Notes: a model not told the origin generated them from the letters alone. DNA of 64,000 nucleotides from JAJFKX01 sp965230265 (GCA_965230265.1 OZ245999.1:1426001-1490000); one strand, 5' to 3'; shown: positions 1-9,449, counted from the stretch's first letter. Program-made: numbers and translations.

Positions 1-387
1 CGGCATGCTGGAAAGCTGACCGAGGCAGAGCAGTTCTTGAGTGATTGGTTGCGCGAAAATACCGACACTTCTGCGGTCATTGCTGCAGTGGAATTGACCC
101 GCGAACAACAGGGTGTTGGAGATGCCAATCAGTTTTTGCTGCGCGAGCTTAAGCGCCAACCGACGGTTGGTAAAATGCGTGCGTTGTTGCAGTTGAGTCA
201 AAAAGACAACAATCAGAGTTTCCCGTTGCTGGATGTATTCAGTCAACTCAGTGACTCACTGAAAGAATACGAAAACGGCTACCAGTGTCGGGTCTGTGGC
301 CTGGAAGGGCATACTCATCACTGGCATTGCCCCAGTTGTCGCAGCTGGAACAGCACATTGCCTGTGCGCGGCATTTTGGGGCAATAA
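1..387 (+). CDS. lapB: LapB (YciM) C-terminal part, lipopolysaccharide assembly TPR protein
   Basis: The gene enters from the left edge, so the membrane anchor and most TPR repeats are missing; reading from base 1 is open (RHAGKLTEAEQFL...). The visible part has two degenerate TPR-like helices followed by a rubredoxin-like zinc ribbon: CRVCG and, 15 residues later, CPSC, then a conserved WN and a C-terminal GILGQ. LapB in the family tethers LPS assembly and directs FtsH proteolysis of LpxC at the inner membrane. The stop codon shares one base with the ATG of the next gene, so the two are probably co-transcribed and translationally coupled. Identification rests on the C-terminal zinc ribbon and its arrangement. 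Confidence 0.85.
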   Translation, partial: RHAGKLTEAEQFLSDWLRENTDTSAVIAAVELTREQQGVGDANQFLLRELKRQPTVGKMRALLQLSQKDNNQSFPLLDVFSQLSDSLKEYENGYQCRVCGLEGHTHHWHCPSCRSWNSTLPVRGILGQ

Positions 388-1457
388 TGTTCCTGGATTG
401 GCAATGGCCCATCATCTGGGATTGGCAACTGGCACTGGTAGGGGTGTTGAGCGTGACTTTGCTAATGCCGGTCATCCGTCGTTATGCACTAAGTCACGGG
501 CTTAGTGATCAACCAGGTAAACGACGTCTGCACCAGCATGCGATAGCGCGTGGTGGTGGCGCCAGCATTGTATTGGTGATGTTGGCCGGCAGTGCGCTTA
601 GCTTGCCTGTTGGTGCTAATGGCCTATTGTTACTGAGTGCTTTTATTTTATGTGCCTTAACTGGCTGGCTGGATGACCATCAGCCGATGCAGCCGTTGTT
701 GAAGTTTTTTCTGTTGATGATAGTTGCTGTGGTAACTGTCATTAGTTTGGACACAGAACGTTTGCAGGCCGTTTTTACTCCGGCATTGATTGCACAGTGG
801 CTAACACCTGCGACACTGCCTATTGCAAAGATAGTCATTGCCGGGCTATTGGCGTTTGTATTGTTGTGGCTAATTAACCTGTTTAACTTTATGGATGGCA
901 GTCATGGTTTGACTGCCAGCCAAACACTGCTGGCTGGCGTTGCAGTATTGCTTTTTGCGCAGCCTGTTCCCGGTCTGAATCTGCTGTGTTGGTTACTGGT
1001 AGGCTGCCTATTGGCATTTTTGCCATGGAATTTCCCCAAGCCGGTTATTTTTCTTGGAGACGTTGGTAGTTTAAGCCTGGGTTTTGTGATTGGCTGGTTG
1101 CTGCTCGCCTATGTAAGCAGTGGCGCCTTGCATCCGATGCAGGCTGTGTTGATACCTGGGGTGTTTTTGGTCGACGCTACAGGCACGTTATTAATGCGTA
1201 TGCTGCAAGGTGAAGCCTGGTTCCGGCCGCATACCCGACATGCCTATCAATGTTTGGTCCATCATGGCTGGAGCCATACCCGTGTTTGCCTGGTATATTT
1301 TGTTGTTAACCTTGCTCTGATATACCCATCGTTATGGCTAAGCAATCAATGGCCCGACTACACTGTACGAATAGTGTTGGGTTGTTTCGTGTTATTAACG
1401 TTATTGTGGTCAATCGTGCAATTGGTGACCTCTGGGGTAAAGCCCAGGATTGAATGA
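387..1457 (+). CDS. Polyprenyl-phosphate sugar-1-phosphate transferase (MraY/WecA/WbpL family)
   Basis: Integral membrane protein of 356 residues starting at the ATG that overlaps the lapB stop; an upstream extension in the same frame lies inside lapB and is not needed. Hydrophobic helices run almost throughout. Family landmarks are a GGG near residue 50, DDH near residue 95 (the DDxx magnesium motif), NFMDG in the middle, FLGDVGSLSLGF, and an HTRHAYQ/HHGWSH stretch near the end. Such enzymes load a sugar-1-phosphate (usually GlcNAc or a derivative) onto undecaprenyl phosphate to start O-antigen or other glycan assembly. The next gene encodes a WbpM-like dehydratase, which favours the WbpL/WbcO type over WecA. 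The exact sugar cannot be read from sequence. Confidence 0.85.
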   Translation: MFLDWQWPIIWDWQLALVGVLSVTLLMPVIRRYALSHGLSDQPGKRRLHQHAIARGGGASIVLVMLAGSALSLPVGANGLLLLSAFILCALTGWLDDHQPMQPLLKFFLLMIVAVVTVISLDTERLQAVFTPALIAQWLTPATLPIAKIVIAGLLAFVLLWLINLFNFMDGSHGLTASQTLLAGVAVLLFAQPVPGLNLLCWLLVGCLLAFLPWNFPKPVIFLGDVGSLSLGFVIGWLLLAYVSSGALHPMQAVLIPGVFLVDATGTLLMRMLQGEAWFRPHTRHAYQCLVHHGWSHTRVCLVYFVVNLALIYPSLWLSNQWPDYTVRIVLGCFVLLTLLWSIVQLVTSGVKPRIE

Positions 1458-3366
1458 TATAGCGATGTCCAATCTCAACCTGAAATATTTACTGGCACGA
1501 ATTGTACACCCGCGATTGGCGGTGATTACTCACGATTTGATTATGATCTGGGCCGGCTGGCTCATTTCCAGAGCATTATCGGTCACTGGTACTCAAGGGT
1601 TGGAGACACCGTTAAAAGCGTTTTTACTACCAGAAATTCCATTGATATTGATCATTCAGGGAGCGGTGTTCTGGATAACTGGCCTATATAGAGGCGTTTG
1701 GCGGTTTGCCAGCCTGCCGGATTTATGGAACTTGGTCAAAGGTGCCATTCTAGGCACCGGATTGGTTGTGTTGGCATTATGGCTGACCAATTCACAAATG
1801 CTGATGCGTTATCCACAGTTGGCTCTTTTGTACCCGGTCGCTTTGGTGATATTCCTGGGTACACCTCGATTGTTGTTTCGCAGTTGGAAAGATGCCACCC
1901 GGGCTGAGCGTAAAGCCCATGCGCGCGCCCGCACGGTGATTCTTGGTGCTGGTCATACCGGTGCGGCCTTGTTGCGCGAACTACAGCGCAGCGGCGCCTA
2001 CCAGGTACTGGGCTTTCTGGATGATGACAGCAGTTTGCGGGGTGCACGTATCCATGGTGTAAAGGTTTTGGGTGATATTGAACAACTGCCTCGTTTGAGT
2101 GATGAGATGGCGATACAGCTGGCCATTATCGCTTTACCAACTGCCAGTAATGAACAAATGCAGCGCATTGTGCGTATCTGCGAACAGACCGATATTGAAT
2201 TTAAAACCCTGCCAAGTCTGGCTGAATTGGGCAGCCCGGAAGCACCCAGTCGTTTGGATGATCTGAAAAGTGTTGCACTGGAGGATTTGCTAGGTCGTGA
2301 AGCAGTAGCGCTGGATTGGCAGTCACTGCGTTCGGGTTTTTCTGGCAAAAAAGTGTTGATTACTGGTGGTGGTGGTTCGATTGGTAGTGAGTTGGCTCGC
2401 CTGGTTGCCGAATTGCAGCCGGCCGAGCTGTGTATTCTTGATCAAAGCGAATACAACCTCTACCGCATTGAGCTGGAGTTGCGTGAGCAGTTTTCCGGAT
2501 TAATGCTTCATTGTCATCTGGGCGATGTCACCGATGTGGCTACGCTAGAGCACCTGTTGGAAACCCGCAAGCCGCATATTATTTTGCACGCTGCTGCGTA
2601 TAAACACCTGCCTATGTTACAGGGGCAAATGCGTGAGGCATTTGTGAATAATGTGTTTGGAACCCAGCGTCTGGCACAGGCGGCAATGACCTATGGTGTT
2701 GAAAGCTTTGTTTTAATTTCAACCGATAAAGCTGTGAACCCCAGTAACGTAATGGGCGCGACAAAGCGCATTGCCGAACTGTATTGTGAGTCGTTGAATG
2801 GGCAAAGCCAGACGCGCTTTATCACAGTGCGATTTGGCAATGTATTGAACTCCACCGGCAGTGTGGTGCCATTATTTAAAGAGCAGATTCAGCGCGGCGG
2901 GCCAGTGACCGTTACCCATCCTGAAATCAGCCGTTATTTTATGACCATTCATGAGGCGGGCACATTGATTTTACAGGCAGCCATGCTGGGACAGGGTGGT
3001 GAGATTTATGTATTGGATATGGGGGAGCCGATATCCATACGTTTTTTGGCTGAACAGTTGATTCGCCTGGATGGCAAACAACCCGAGCGTGATATCGATA
3101 TTGTTTATACCGGTTTGCGTCCTGGAGAGAAACTGCATGAGGAGCTGTTTCATGCTGCTGAGGCCTTGCAGGCGACGTCACACCCTAAAATTATGCAGGC
3201 ACGCGCACAAATCAATGGACAGGCTCTGGATATCGAACATCTGAATAATTTACTTGAACAGGCAGAGCAAGCCAGTAGGCATTATGACTTGCAACAGTTG
3301 GAAAGCCTATTAAAAACCATTATCAAAGACTTGGATTTTGCCAACAGCCTCAAAGGTATCACTTAA
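1450..3366 (+). CDS. Membrane-bound nucleotide-sugar 4,6-dehydratase (WbpM/CapD/PglF type)
   Basis: Full-length family member of up to 638 residues. The N-terminal 150 residues hold four hydrophobic helices. A first Rossmann-like (CoA-binding type) domain follows, with VILGAGHTG near 165. The catalytic short-chain dehydrogenase domain starts at about 300 with ITGGGGSIGSELAR, then LGDVTD, HAAAYKHLP and STDKAVNPSNVMGATKR (in this subfamily the usual YxxxK tyrosine is replaced by M). The family dehydrates UDP-GlcNAc to the 4-keto-6-deoxy sugar for O-antigen synthesis at the inner membrane. The TTG at 1450 overlaps the previous stop by 8 bases; ATG 1465 is an equally plausible start. It is probably in one transcript with the preceding transferase. 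Confidence 0.88.
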   Translation: MNDIAMSNLNLKYLLARIVHPRLAVITHDLIMIWAGWLISRALSVTGTQGLETPLKAFLLPEIPLILIIQGAVFWITGLYRGVWRFASLPDLWNLVKGAILGTGLVVLALWLTNSQMLMRYPQLALLYPVALVIFLGTPRLLFRSWKDATRAERKAHARARTVILGAGHTGAALLRELQRSGAYQVLGFLDDDSSLRGARIHGVKVLGDIEQLPRLSDEMAIQLAIIALPTASNEQMQRIVRICEQTDIEFKTLPSLAELGSPEAPSRLDDLKSVALEDLLGREAVALDWQSLRSGFSGKKVLITGGGGSIGSELARLVAELQPAELCILDQSEYNLYRIELELREQFSGLMLHCHLGDVTDVATLEHLLETRKPHIILHAAAYKHLPMLQGQMREAFVNNVFGTQRLAQAAMTYGVESFVLISTDKAVNPSNVMGATKRIAELYCESLNGQSQTRFITVRFGNVLNSTGSVVPLFKEQIQRGGPVTVTHPEISRYFMTIHEAGTLILQAAMLGQGGEIYVLDMGEPISIRFLAEQLIRLDGKQPERDIDIVYTGLRPGEKLHEELFHAAEALQATSHPKIMQARAQINGQALDIEHLNNLLEQAEQASRHYDLQQLESLLKTIIKDLDFANSLKGIT

Positions 3367-3384
3367 AAGCTTTATGATAAAAAC

Positions 3385-4287
3385 ATGAATTCTGTATCCA
3401 GCACTTCCAATCGACAGGTACTGACTGCGCTGTTTCCAGTGGCTGGTATGGGTACTCGGTTCTTGCCTGCGACCAAATCTACACCGAAAGAAATGTTGCC
3501 GGTGGTTGATAAACCATTGATTCAATATGCAACACAAGAGGCGGTTGCAGCGGGTATGGAATCACTGGTGTTTATCACCAATCGCACCAAACACTCTATC
3601 AGTGATCATTTTGATGCTGCCTACGAGCTGGAAGACCGGTTGGCCAAAGCCGGGAAATACGACTTATTGCGCCGTGCACGGGAAATACTGCCAGAAAACA
3701 TTAACCGAATATATATTCCACAAGGTGAGCCCAAAGGTTTGGGGCACGCAGTTGGTTGCGCGCAGCCGGCAGTCGGTAACGCATTTTTTGCTGTTTTGTT
3801 GGCAGATGATTTGATTTTGTATGAAGGTCAAGGCTGTATCGCGCAAATGCTGGCCGTTCATCAACAAACCGGTGGCAGTGTGATCGCTGTCGAGCAAGTA
3901 CCAGCTGAGCACATATCGCGTTACGGTGTGGTGGCTGTGGAATCCATGGAAAATGGAGTGGGACGGATCCAAAAGATTGTCGAAAAGCCCAGCGCGGATG
4001 ATGCGCCATCTAATTTGGGGGTGGTGGGGCGCTATATTTTGTCACCGCGAATTTTTGCGCTACTGCATGAGACTGCACCAGATCAAGGCGGTGAAATTCA
4101 ATTAACCGATGCCATTGCCCAGTTACTGGATGAAGAGCCTGTCTACGCTTTACAATTTGATGGCCGTCGCTATGACTGTGGTCATCGCGAGGGCTTTGTT
4201 CATGCCACTGTCGATGTGGCTTTAAACGATCAGCAACTGGGGCCACGCCTACGGCCGTTATTACAGCAATGGTTGAATCAACAGTGA
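3385..4287 (+). CDS. galU: UTP-glucose-1-phosphate uridylyltransferase GalU
   Basis: 300 residues, normal for GalU. The N-terminal nucleotidyltransferase signature FPVAGMGTRFLPATKSTPKEMLPVVDKP is complete in order (glycine-rich loop, then the conserved KEMLP lysine), followed by LADD for metal binding, IVEKP and GRYIL, and the C-terminal YDCGHREGF. The enzyme makes UDP-glucose from UTP and glucose-1-phosphate, feeding LPS core, osmoprotectant glucans and other glycans. It lies 18 bases after the WbpM-like gene and belongs to the same surface-polysaccharide block. It overlaps the following esterase gene by up to 19 bases. Confidence 0.95.
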   Translation: MNSVSSTSNRQVLTALFPVAGMGTRFLPATKSTPKEMLPVVDKPLIQYATQEAVAAGMESLVFITNRTKHSISDHFDAAYELEDRLAKAGKYDLLRRAREILPENINRIYIPQGEPKGLGHAVGCAQPAVGNAFFAVLLADDLILYEGQGCIAQMLAVHQQTGGSVIAVEQVPAEHISRYGVVAVESMENGVGRIQKIVEKPSADDAPSNLGVVGRYILSPRIFALLHETAPDQGGEIQLTDAIAQLLDEEPVYALQFDGRRYDCGHREGFVHATVDVALNDQQLGPRLRPLLQQWLNQQ

Positions 4288-5315
4288 GCAATCTAAAACC
4301 GGGCATACCCGAACAACGCGGCCAGTTGGTCAAGTTAAAGCATGATTCCAGTTTATTGCGGGATAACCTGCTGGGCGAGCCGCATGAATTATTGCATGAT
4401 GTGTATTTGCCACCTGGCTATGCCGAACAGTCTCAACAGCGATACCCGGTTATTTGCTGTTTGGCCGCCTATACCAATGCCGGGCCGGGCCAGGTAGCCT
4501 GGCGCAATCATGGTGAGACCGTTCCCGAGCGTTTGGATCGTTTGCAGTCGGAAGGGCGCATGGGGCCGGTAATCGTTATATTCCCTAATGCCTATAACGC
4601 ATTGGGTGGAAATCAATACGTGAACTCCAGCACCATTGGCCCATGGGCAGATGTGATTCGTGATGAACTCATGCCTTTGCTGGATCAGCAATTCAATACG
4701 CTGGGTGAACAGGCACGGGCCGTGTTTGGCAAATCATCAGGGGGGTTTGGTGCATTACATCTGGCGATGAATCAGCCAGGCAGTTGGCAGGCGGCTGCAT
4801 CACATGCCGGTGATGTTGGGTTTGACCGGGTTGCACTACCGGATTTTCCCAAAGCCTGTATGGTTTTTGAACGTTATCACTATGATCTGGAACGTTTTAT
4901 TAAACAGTTCTGGCGACGTAAAAAGCCTGGCTACGATGAATTTCATGCCTTAATGGTTCTGTGCCTGGCCGCCAGCTATGATCCACAGCCTGATCAGCCA
5001 CTTGGCCTGCGCTTACCGTTTACGTCACATACCTGTGAGTTGGTGGAGGAGGCTTGGCAAAACTGGCTAAGTTTTGACCCAGTGCGGCAGCCCGATTTAC
5101 GCTTACAGAATCTGAGCCAACTGAGTGGTTTCTGGTTGGATGTCGGTTGTCGTGATCAATACCATATTCAGTTTGGTACCCGACAATTGCATCATAGACT
5201 TGAGGCGCTCGATGTTTGCTATCACTTTGAAGAGTTTGAAGGCAATCATTCCGGTATCGACTGGCGCCTGGATGAGTCCTTGCCGTTTTTATATCGCAGC
5301 CTGATGGACAACTAA
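4269..5315 (+). CDS. Putative esterase of the alpha/beta-hydrolase fold (esterase D / PF00756 type)
   Basis: 348 residues without a signal peptide. The nucleophile elbow is GKSSG at 154-158 (Ser156 likely the nucleophile), preceded by an HDVYLPPGY stretch and VIVIFPNAYN, both typical of PF00756 esterases. A late Asp (LDVGCRDQYHIQFG) and His (FEGNHSGIDWRLDESL) complete a plausible triad. Substrate unknown; the family includes S-formylglutathione hydrolases and enterochelin-type esterases. The ATG at 4269 lies inside the galU end; a GTG at 4284 giving a four-base GTGA overlap is an alternative start. Tight coupling to galU suggests co-expression rather than a shared reaction. Confidence 0.8.
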   Translation: MVESTVSNLKPGIPEQRGQLVKLKHDSSLLRDNLLGEPHELLHDVYLPPGYAEQSQQRYPVICCLAAYTNAGPGQVAWRNHGETVPERLDRLQSEGRMGPVIVIFPNAYNALGGNQYVNSSTIGPWADVIRDELMPLLDQQFNTLGEQARAVFGKSSGGFGALHLAMNQPGSWQAAASHAGDVGFDRVALPDFPKACMVFERYHYDLERFIKQFWRRKKPGYDEFHALMVLCLAASYDPQPDQPLGLRLPFTSHTCELVEEAWQNWLSFDPVRQPDLRLQNLSQLSGFWLDVGCRDQYHIQFGTRQLHHRLEALDVCYHFEEFEGNHSGIDWRLDESLPFLYRSLMDN

Positions 5316-5328
5316 ACACGGAGCAAAC

Positions 5329-5910
5329 ATGATTTCAGTTTCTGAAAACGCCGCCAACCATTTTGAAAAGCTGATTGAACAGCAGGATATCCCTGGCCTG
5401 GGTTTGCGTCTTAAAGCATTGAACCCCGGTTTGCCGACCGCGGATGTAGAGCTGACATTCTGTGAGGCAGATGAGTTACAGGAAGACGATCATCAACAGC
5501 GTTGTAACAGTTTTCAGATTTATATTGACGATCAGAGTTATGCCTGGCTGGATAAAGCCAGTATCGACTTTATGCCCAATGAAACCGGTGGGCAGTTGTC
5601 AATTAAAGCACCCGGTTTAAAAGGTTCAGCGCCTGCCGGTGATGCGCCACTAACTGAGCGGGTGCAATGGATGCTGGACACTGAAATCAACCCTCAAATT
5701 GCATTACATGGTGGCCGTGTGGCATTGGTTGATATTACCGATGATCAGATTGTGGTGTTGCAGTTTGGCGGTGGTTGCCAAGGTTGTGGACAGGCCAATG
5801 TGACTTTGCAGGAAGGGATAGAAAAGAATTTATTGAAAAAATTCCCAGAGCTTAAAGGTGTACAGGATGTAACCGACCATGCCGCTGGAGAAAACCCATA
5901 TTACACTTAA
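5329..5910 (+). CDS. nfuA: Fe/S biogenesis protein NfuA
   Basis: 193 residues, the usual NfuA length. The N-terminal half is a degenerate A-type scaffold domain (LGLRLKALNPG..., ending DFMPNETGGQLSIKAPG). The C-terminal NifU-like domain carries the cluster-binding pair C150 and C153 in FGGGCQGCGQ and the following VTLQEGIEKNL helix. NfuA receives a 4Fe-4S cluster and delivers it to client proteins such as aconitase under stress. A good ribosome binding site (GGAG, eight bases upstream) supports the start. It follows the esterase gene by 13 bases. Confidence 0.95.
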   Translation: MISVSENAANHFEKLIEQQDIPGLGLRLKALNPGLPTADVELTFCEADELQEDDHQQRCNSFQIYIDDQSYAWLDKASIDFMPNETGGQLSIKAPGLKGSAPAGDAPLTERVQWMLDTEINPQIALHGGRVALVDITDDQIVVLQFGGGCQGCGQANVTLQEGIEKNLLKKFPELKGVQDVTDHAAGENPYYT

Positions 5911-6074
5911 TAATCTGAGTGGCCGATGACTGACATCATCCTGCATTTTATGCGGAGTGGGTGTTATCTAAAAAACCGTTAAGTTTTAAATTGAACGTCT
6001 TTCCGTGACTTTCGGTGCTTGTTTTGTATTAATCGAAGGTTATGATACTGATTGATTTTTATAAGGTAACGGTT
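5911..6074. other. Intergenic region upstream of the amidohydrolase gene
   Basis: About 160 bases between nfuA and the likely start of the next gene. It holds no convincing open frame and no strong intrinsic terminator. It presumably carries the promoter of the amidohydrolase gene; no clear -35/-10 pair was selected. Confidence 0.4.
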
Positions 6075-8087
6075 ATGCGTGCTACAAATCTACGAGTCGT
6101 CTTGTGTTGTCTTACCGGGTTTGTCATTAGCGGTTCTATTAATGCCGAGCAAACACTGGAATACCAGTGGTTGACCATTGGCGAGCCTTCCGGTAGTCAA
6201 ATTGTCACCATTGACAATGATAACCAGCGCCGCTTTACCTTCGAATTCAATGACCGTGGCCGCGGTCCCGATACCACCACTGCTGTGCGCTTAAATGATC
6301 ATGGTATTCCGGTTTTCTTTGAGTCTACCGGTGTGAATTACTTCAAAGGTGAGGTTAATGAGCGCTTTGAGGTTGTTGATGGCCGTGCTATCTGGTCTTC
6401 TTCGGTTGAGCAGGGGGATGAGCCGTTTACCGGACAGGGGTTTTATTTGCCGGAGAGTTGGTCACCTGAATACTCAGCGATTCTGGCTCGGGCGATTTTG
6501 CGAGATGAGGATGGCGTATTGCCATTATTGCCTTCTGGTGAAGCACGCATTGAAAAAGTCCTATCTCAAGCACTGAATATCGAAGGTGAGAGTAAAACCA
6601 TTACGTTATACGCCATCACTGGAATGAACCCTTCGCCTGATCATTTATGGCTGGATGAAGAGCTGGAGATGTTCGGCTTTGATGCTGGCTGGTTCGGTAT
6701 GACACCGACGGGGTGGGCGGAACATATTGATACACTAAAGGAGCATCAGACCAAGCAAACCGCTGATTACCTAAAAGCATTTTCAGAATCGGTCACTGAA
6801 CCACTGGAAGGTTTGATTGCCATCACCAACGCCCGGGTGTTTGATCCAGCCGATGGCACTGTAGATGATGGCAGCACGGTTTTTATGCTCAATGGCATGA
6901 TTACCGCCGTTTACGCTGAGCAGTTATCCACATTGCCTGAAGAAGCCAGGGTTATTGATGCCAAAGGCCATTTTGTAATGCCTGCACTATGGGATATGCA
7001 TGCTCATATCCAGCCAGGCTCATACTTTAATTACCTGGCACAAGGGGTGACCAATGTACGGGATATGGCAAATGACCCGGAATACATTGTCACCGCCCGC
7101 AAGGATATAGCAGCAGGTAAAGTGGTTGCGCCCAATATCCACCCGATGGGCTTTATCGATAAGAACAGTGAATTTGCTGCCCCGACTGGCAAACTGGCAG
7201 AAACCTTGCAAGATGCGATTGACTATGTGGATTTTTATGCCCAGCGTGGCTTCCACGGCATCAAACTGTACAGTTCTATTGAGCCTGAGTGGGTACCGGC
7301 AATCACCAGGCACGCCCATGCACTGGGAATGAAAGTGCTTGGACATATTCCATCTGGAATGAGTGCTGAAGATGCTGTGAATGCAGGTTTTGATGAAATT
7401 ACTCACATTAACATGGTCTTTCTCAACTTTCTGGGTGCGCATGAGATAGACACCCGCACGCCCAAACGATTTACCGAAGTAGGAGAAAGGGCAGGGAATA
7501 TTGATCTGCAGTCGGACAGTGTCCTTGCTTTTGCCGATTTAATGGCAAACAAAGGGATTGCTCTGGACCCCACACTCAGCATTTTTCAGGATATGTTCCG
7601 CAATGAACCCGGTGAAGTGTCGATTGTTTTTCGGGATATTGCTGAGTATCTGCCTGCATTAACCAAACGTGGCTTTATCAACACTGCCGGTTTTAATGCC
7701 GGTCACGAAGCAGCCTATGCCGCCGCTGGCGATGCAACCATGAAAATGGTCAGGTTGCTGCATGACAAAGGTGTGCGGTTATTGCCCGGAACGGATAATG
7801 GTCTGCCGGGTATGACCTTGATTCGCGAGTTACAGTTTTATGCAGACGCTGGAATACCGGCGGCTGATGTACTCCGTTTGGGCACTTTGGAGTCGGCCCG
7901 GCACATGGGGCTTGATCAACAATATGGACGGATAGCACCCCATATGCGAGCACATTTGCTGATTGTTGATGGTGATCCCTTAGTGAATATTTCTGATCTG
8001 CATCGAGTACGGGTGGTAATCAAAGATAACCAGTTATTTCGGCCGGCAGATATTTTAAGCCAACAGGGATTTAAACCGTTTGAGTAA
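6075..8087 (+). CDS. Exported metal-dependent amidohydrolase (imidazolonepropionase-like)
   Basis: 670 residues from ATG 6075, chosen because it places a signal peptide (basic MRATNLR, hydrophobic stretch, SINAEQ cleavage region) at the N-terminus; an upstream ATG at 6042 would add 11 residues. The first 230 residues are a non-catalytic beta-rich extension. The amidohydrolase barrel then shows DMHAHI (HxH metal pair), GVTNVRDM, GIKLYSS with a possible bridging Lys, LGHIPSG, EITHI and GTDNGLPG (the metal-binding Asp). These match the periplasmic amidohydrolase/prolidase-like group, whose substrate is usually unknown. The small lipoprotein gene follows after 11 bases and may be co-transcribed. 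Confidence 0.85.
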   Translation: MRATNLRVVLCCLTGFVISGSINAEQTLEYQWLTIGEPSGSQIVTIDNDNQRRFTFEFNDRGRGPDTTTAVRLNDHGIPVFFESTGVNYFKGEVNERFEVVDGRAIWSSSVEQGDEPFTGQGFYLPESWSPEYSAILARAILRDEDGVLPLLPSGEARIEKVLSQALNIEGESKTITLYAITGMNPSPDHLWLDEELEMFGFDAGWFGMTPTGWAEHIDTLKEHQTKQTADYLKAFSESVTEPLEGLIAITNARVFDPADGTVDDGSTVFMLNGMITAVYAEQLSTLPEEARVIDAKGHFVMPALWDMHAHIQPGSYFNYLAQGVTNVRDMANDPEYIVTARKDIAAGKVVAPNIHPMGFIDKNSEFAAPTGKLAETLQDAIDYVDFYAQRGFHGIKLYSSIEPEWVPAITRHAHALGMKVLGHIPSGMSAEDAVNAGFDEITHINMVFLNFLGAHEIDTRTPKRFTEVGERAGNIDLQSDSVLAFADLMANKGIALDPTLSIFQDMFRNEPGEVSIVFRDIAEYLPALTKRGFINTAGFNAGHEAAYAAAGDATMKMVRLLHDKGVRLLPGTDNGLPGMTLIRELQFYADAGIPAADVLRLGTLESARHMGLDQQYGRIAPHMRAHLLIVDGDPLVNISDLHRVRVVIKDNQLFRPADILSQQGFKPFE

Positions 8088-8098
8088 AGACTCAGGTA

Positions 8099-8605
8099 AT
8101 GAGTGAGCAGCAGATGAGTAAAAGACATCGACTATGGTGCCTGATCATTGCCACCATAACCTTATTATTGGTCATCGCATGTGATGTCGATATACAGGTC
8201 GACAAAGCCCCGGCTGAAGCCAGGGCGGCTATTGCTGAGCAGTCTAAACGGTTCTCACAAGCCTATGTGCAAGGTGATATCCATGCCTTAGTTGATATTT
8301 ATACCCAAGATGGCATTGCTGCGACTGGTGGTCGTGATTTTATTCAGGGAAAGCCAGCATTAGAACAGTTTTGGCGGTTACCACCAGGTCGAACCATTTT
8401 GCAGCATCAAAGCAACTCGTTGCATTTGGACATTAAAGGCGATACCGCCTACGATTGGGGCTATTATTCCGGTCAGGCGGCACAGGATGGTGAAGCATTG
8501 CCCCCGTTTCAAGGCAAATATGTGATTATTTGGCAGAAAGGGGAAGACAATCAATGGAGAATGCTGATGGACATGTGGAATTCCATGCCCAGTGAATCCA
8601 CCTAA
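8099..8605 (+). CDS. SnoaL/NTF2-like lipoprotein (DUF4440-type)
   Basis: 168 residues. An N-terminal hydrophobic stretch ends in LVIACDVD, a lipobox-like site that would lipidate the Cys. The remainder has the NTF2-like fold pattern of a helix with SQAYVQGDIHALVDIYTQDGIAATGG, then alternating beta strands ending GKYVIIWQKGEDNQWRMLMDMWNS. Proteins of this type serve as small ligand-binding or isomerase-like domains; no active site can be assigned. ATG 8099 is used; ATG 8114 is also possible and would still leave the signal. It sits directly behind the amidohydrolase gene. Confidence 0.75.
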   Translation: MSEQQMSKRHRLWCLIIATITLLLVIACDVDIQVDKAPAEARAAIAEQSKRFSQAYVQGDIHALVDIYTQDGIAATGGRDFIQGKPALEQFWRLPPGRTILQHQSNSLHLDIKGDTAYDWGYYSGQAAQDGEALPPFQGKYVIIWQKGEDNQWRMLMDMWNSMPSEST

Positions 8606-8615
8606 AAGATACAGT

Positions 8616-9278
8616 TCATCCTCTTAACGACTCAAAGCTGCTATCAAATAAAATTTCTTCATCACAGCTGACATTGTTTGGCAGTCCCATGGTGGGCTCA
8701 GCATTAACAAAGTCACTGCCTAAAGACAATAAGTGACCGCCACCGTTGACACCACAAAAAGACACGGACTGACTCCCAGTCGCACCCTCAATAAAGTCTA
8801 CCGGTCCATTAATATCACCAATCCAGAAATCACGACCAATGGCTTCGTTGGAGCGGCCGACTCGATTGGGTGTAATCCACTGCAGAAAATCGACCATGTT
8901 ATTGGAGTTGCCGAAACTGTTGGTTATGTATAAGCCCATATCTGCACCAGCAGTGCTGTTGATGTCCACCCCCGCCGTGAGAACAATAATCTCACCAGGG
9001 GCAAGCATCAGGTCATCGCCGACAAGAATGGTCTGACTGGACAATGCTCGATAAGCAAAACGGGTGCAAAACCACCAGCCACTGATATCCACGGTATCTG
9101 AACCGATATTACGCAGCTCTATCCAGTCTTCGCTGGCACCACCCAGATAAAACACTTCGTTGATTTCAACATCTGTTGCAATTTGTGCATGCAAAGCCGA
9201 TGGTAAGAAGAACACCAAAATAATGGCAATCAGGCTGATCATTGTTGGCCAGCGGTTACGCGAATGAATTGAATACAT
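8616..9278 (-). CDS. Secreted protein with a lamin-tail domain (LTD)
   Basis: 220 residues with an N-terminal signal peptide (ISLIAIILVFFLPSALHA). From about residue 36 it reads VEINEVFYLGGASEDWIELRNIGSDTVDISGWWF, the classical LTD beginning in which a strand with I-N-E is followed by WIEL and a GWW turn. LTDs in bacteria occur in secreted and surface proteins, often next to nucleases or adhesins, and fold as an Ig-like sandwich. The C-terminus ends FDSSFES plus a short tail, resembling the F-x-D-x-F-E motif seen in many exported proteins of xanthomonad relatives. A second start at 9242 would shorten the N-region. Monocistronic, convergent with the SnoaL-like gene. Confidence 0.8.
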   Translation of the reverse strand: MYSIHSRNRWPTMISLIAIILVFFLPSALHAQIATDVEINEVFYLGGASEDWIELRNIGSDTVDISGWWFCTRFAYRALSSQTILVGDDLMLAPGEIIVLTAGVDINSTAGADMGLYITNSFGNSNNMVDFLQWITPNRVGRSNEAIGRDFWIGDINGPVDFIEGATGSQSVSFCGVNGGGHLLSLGSDFVNAEPTMGLPNNVSCDEEILFDSSFESLRG

Positions 9279-9449
9279 AATGAAAGGTTTGAAGACTTTA
9301 GTCTTGCATTTATGATAACTCTTAGCTTAGTGGGTTGCCATATTAAATCAGTAAAAGGTTACAGCAGTTGAACGCATGATCTTGAATAATGTCTGTGCTG
9401 GCATTGGTTTTCATTTCATTCTGAATTTTTATTGGTTGTAAGGCAAGTA
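9279..9449. promoter_or_regulatory. Divergent intergenic region between LTD and beta-lactamase-family genes
   Basis: About 170 AT-rich bases separating two divergently transcribed genes, so it must hold promoters for both. No operator repeat or riboswitch-like structure was recognised. Confidence 0.4.
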
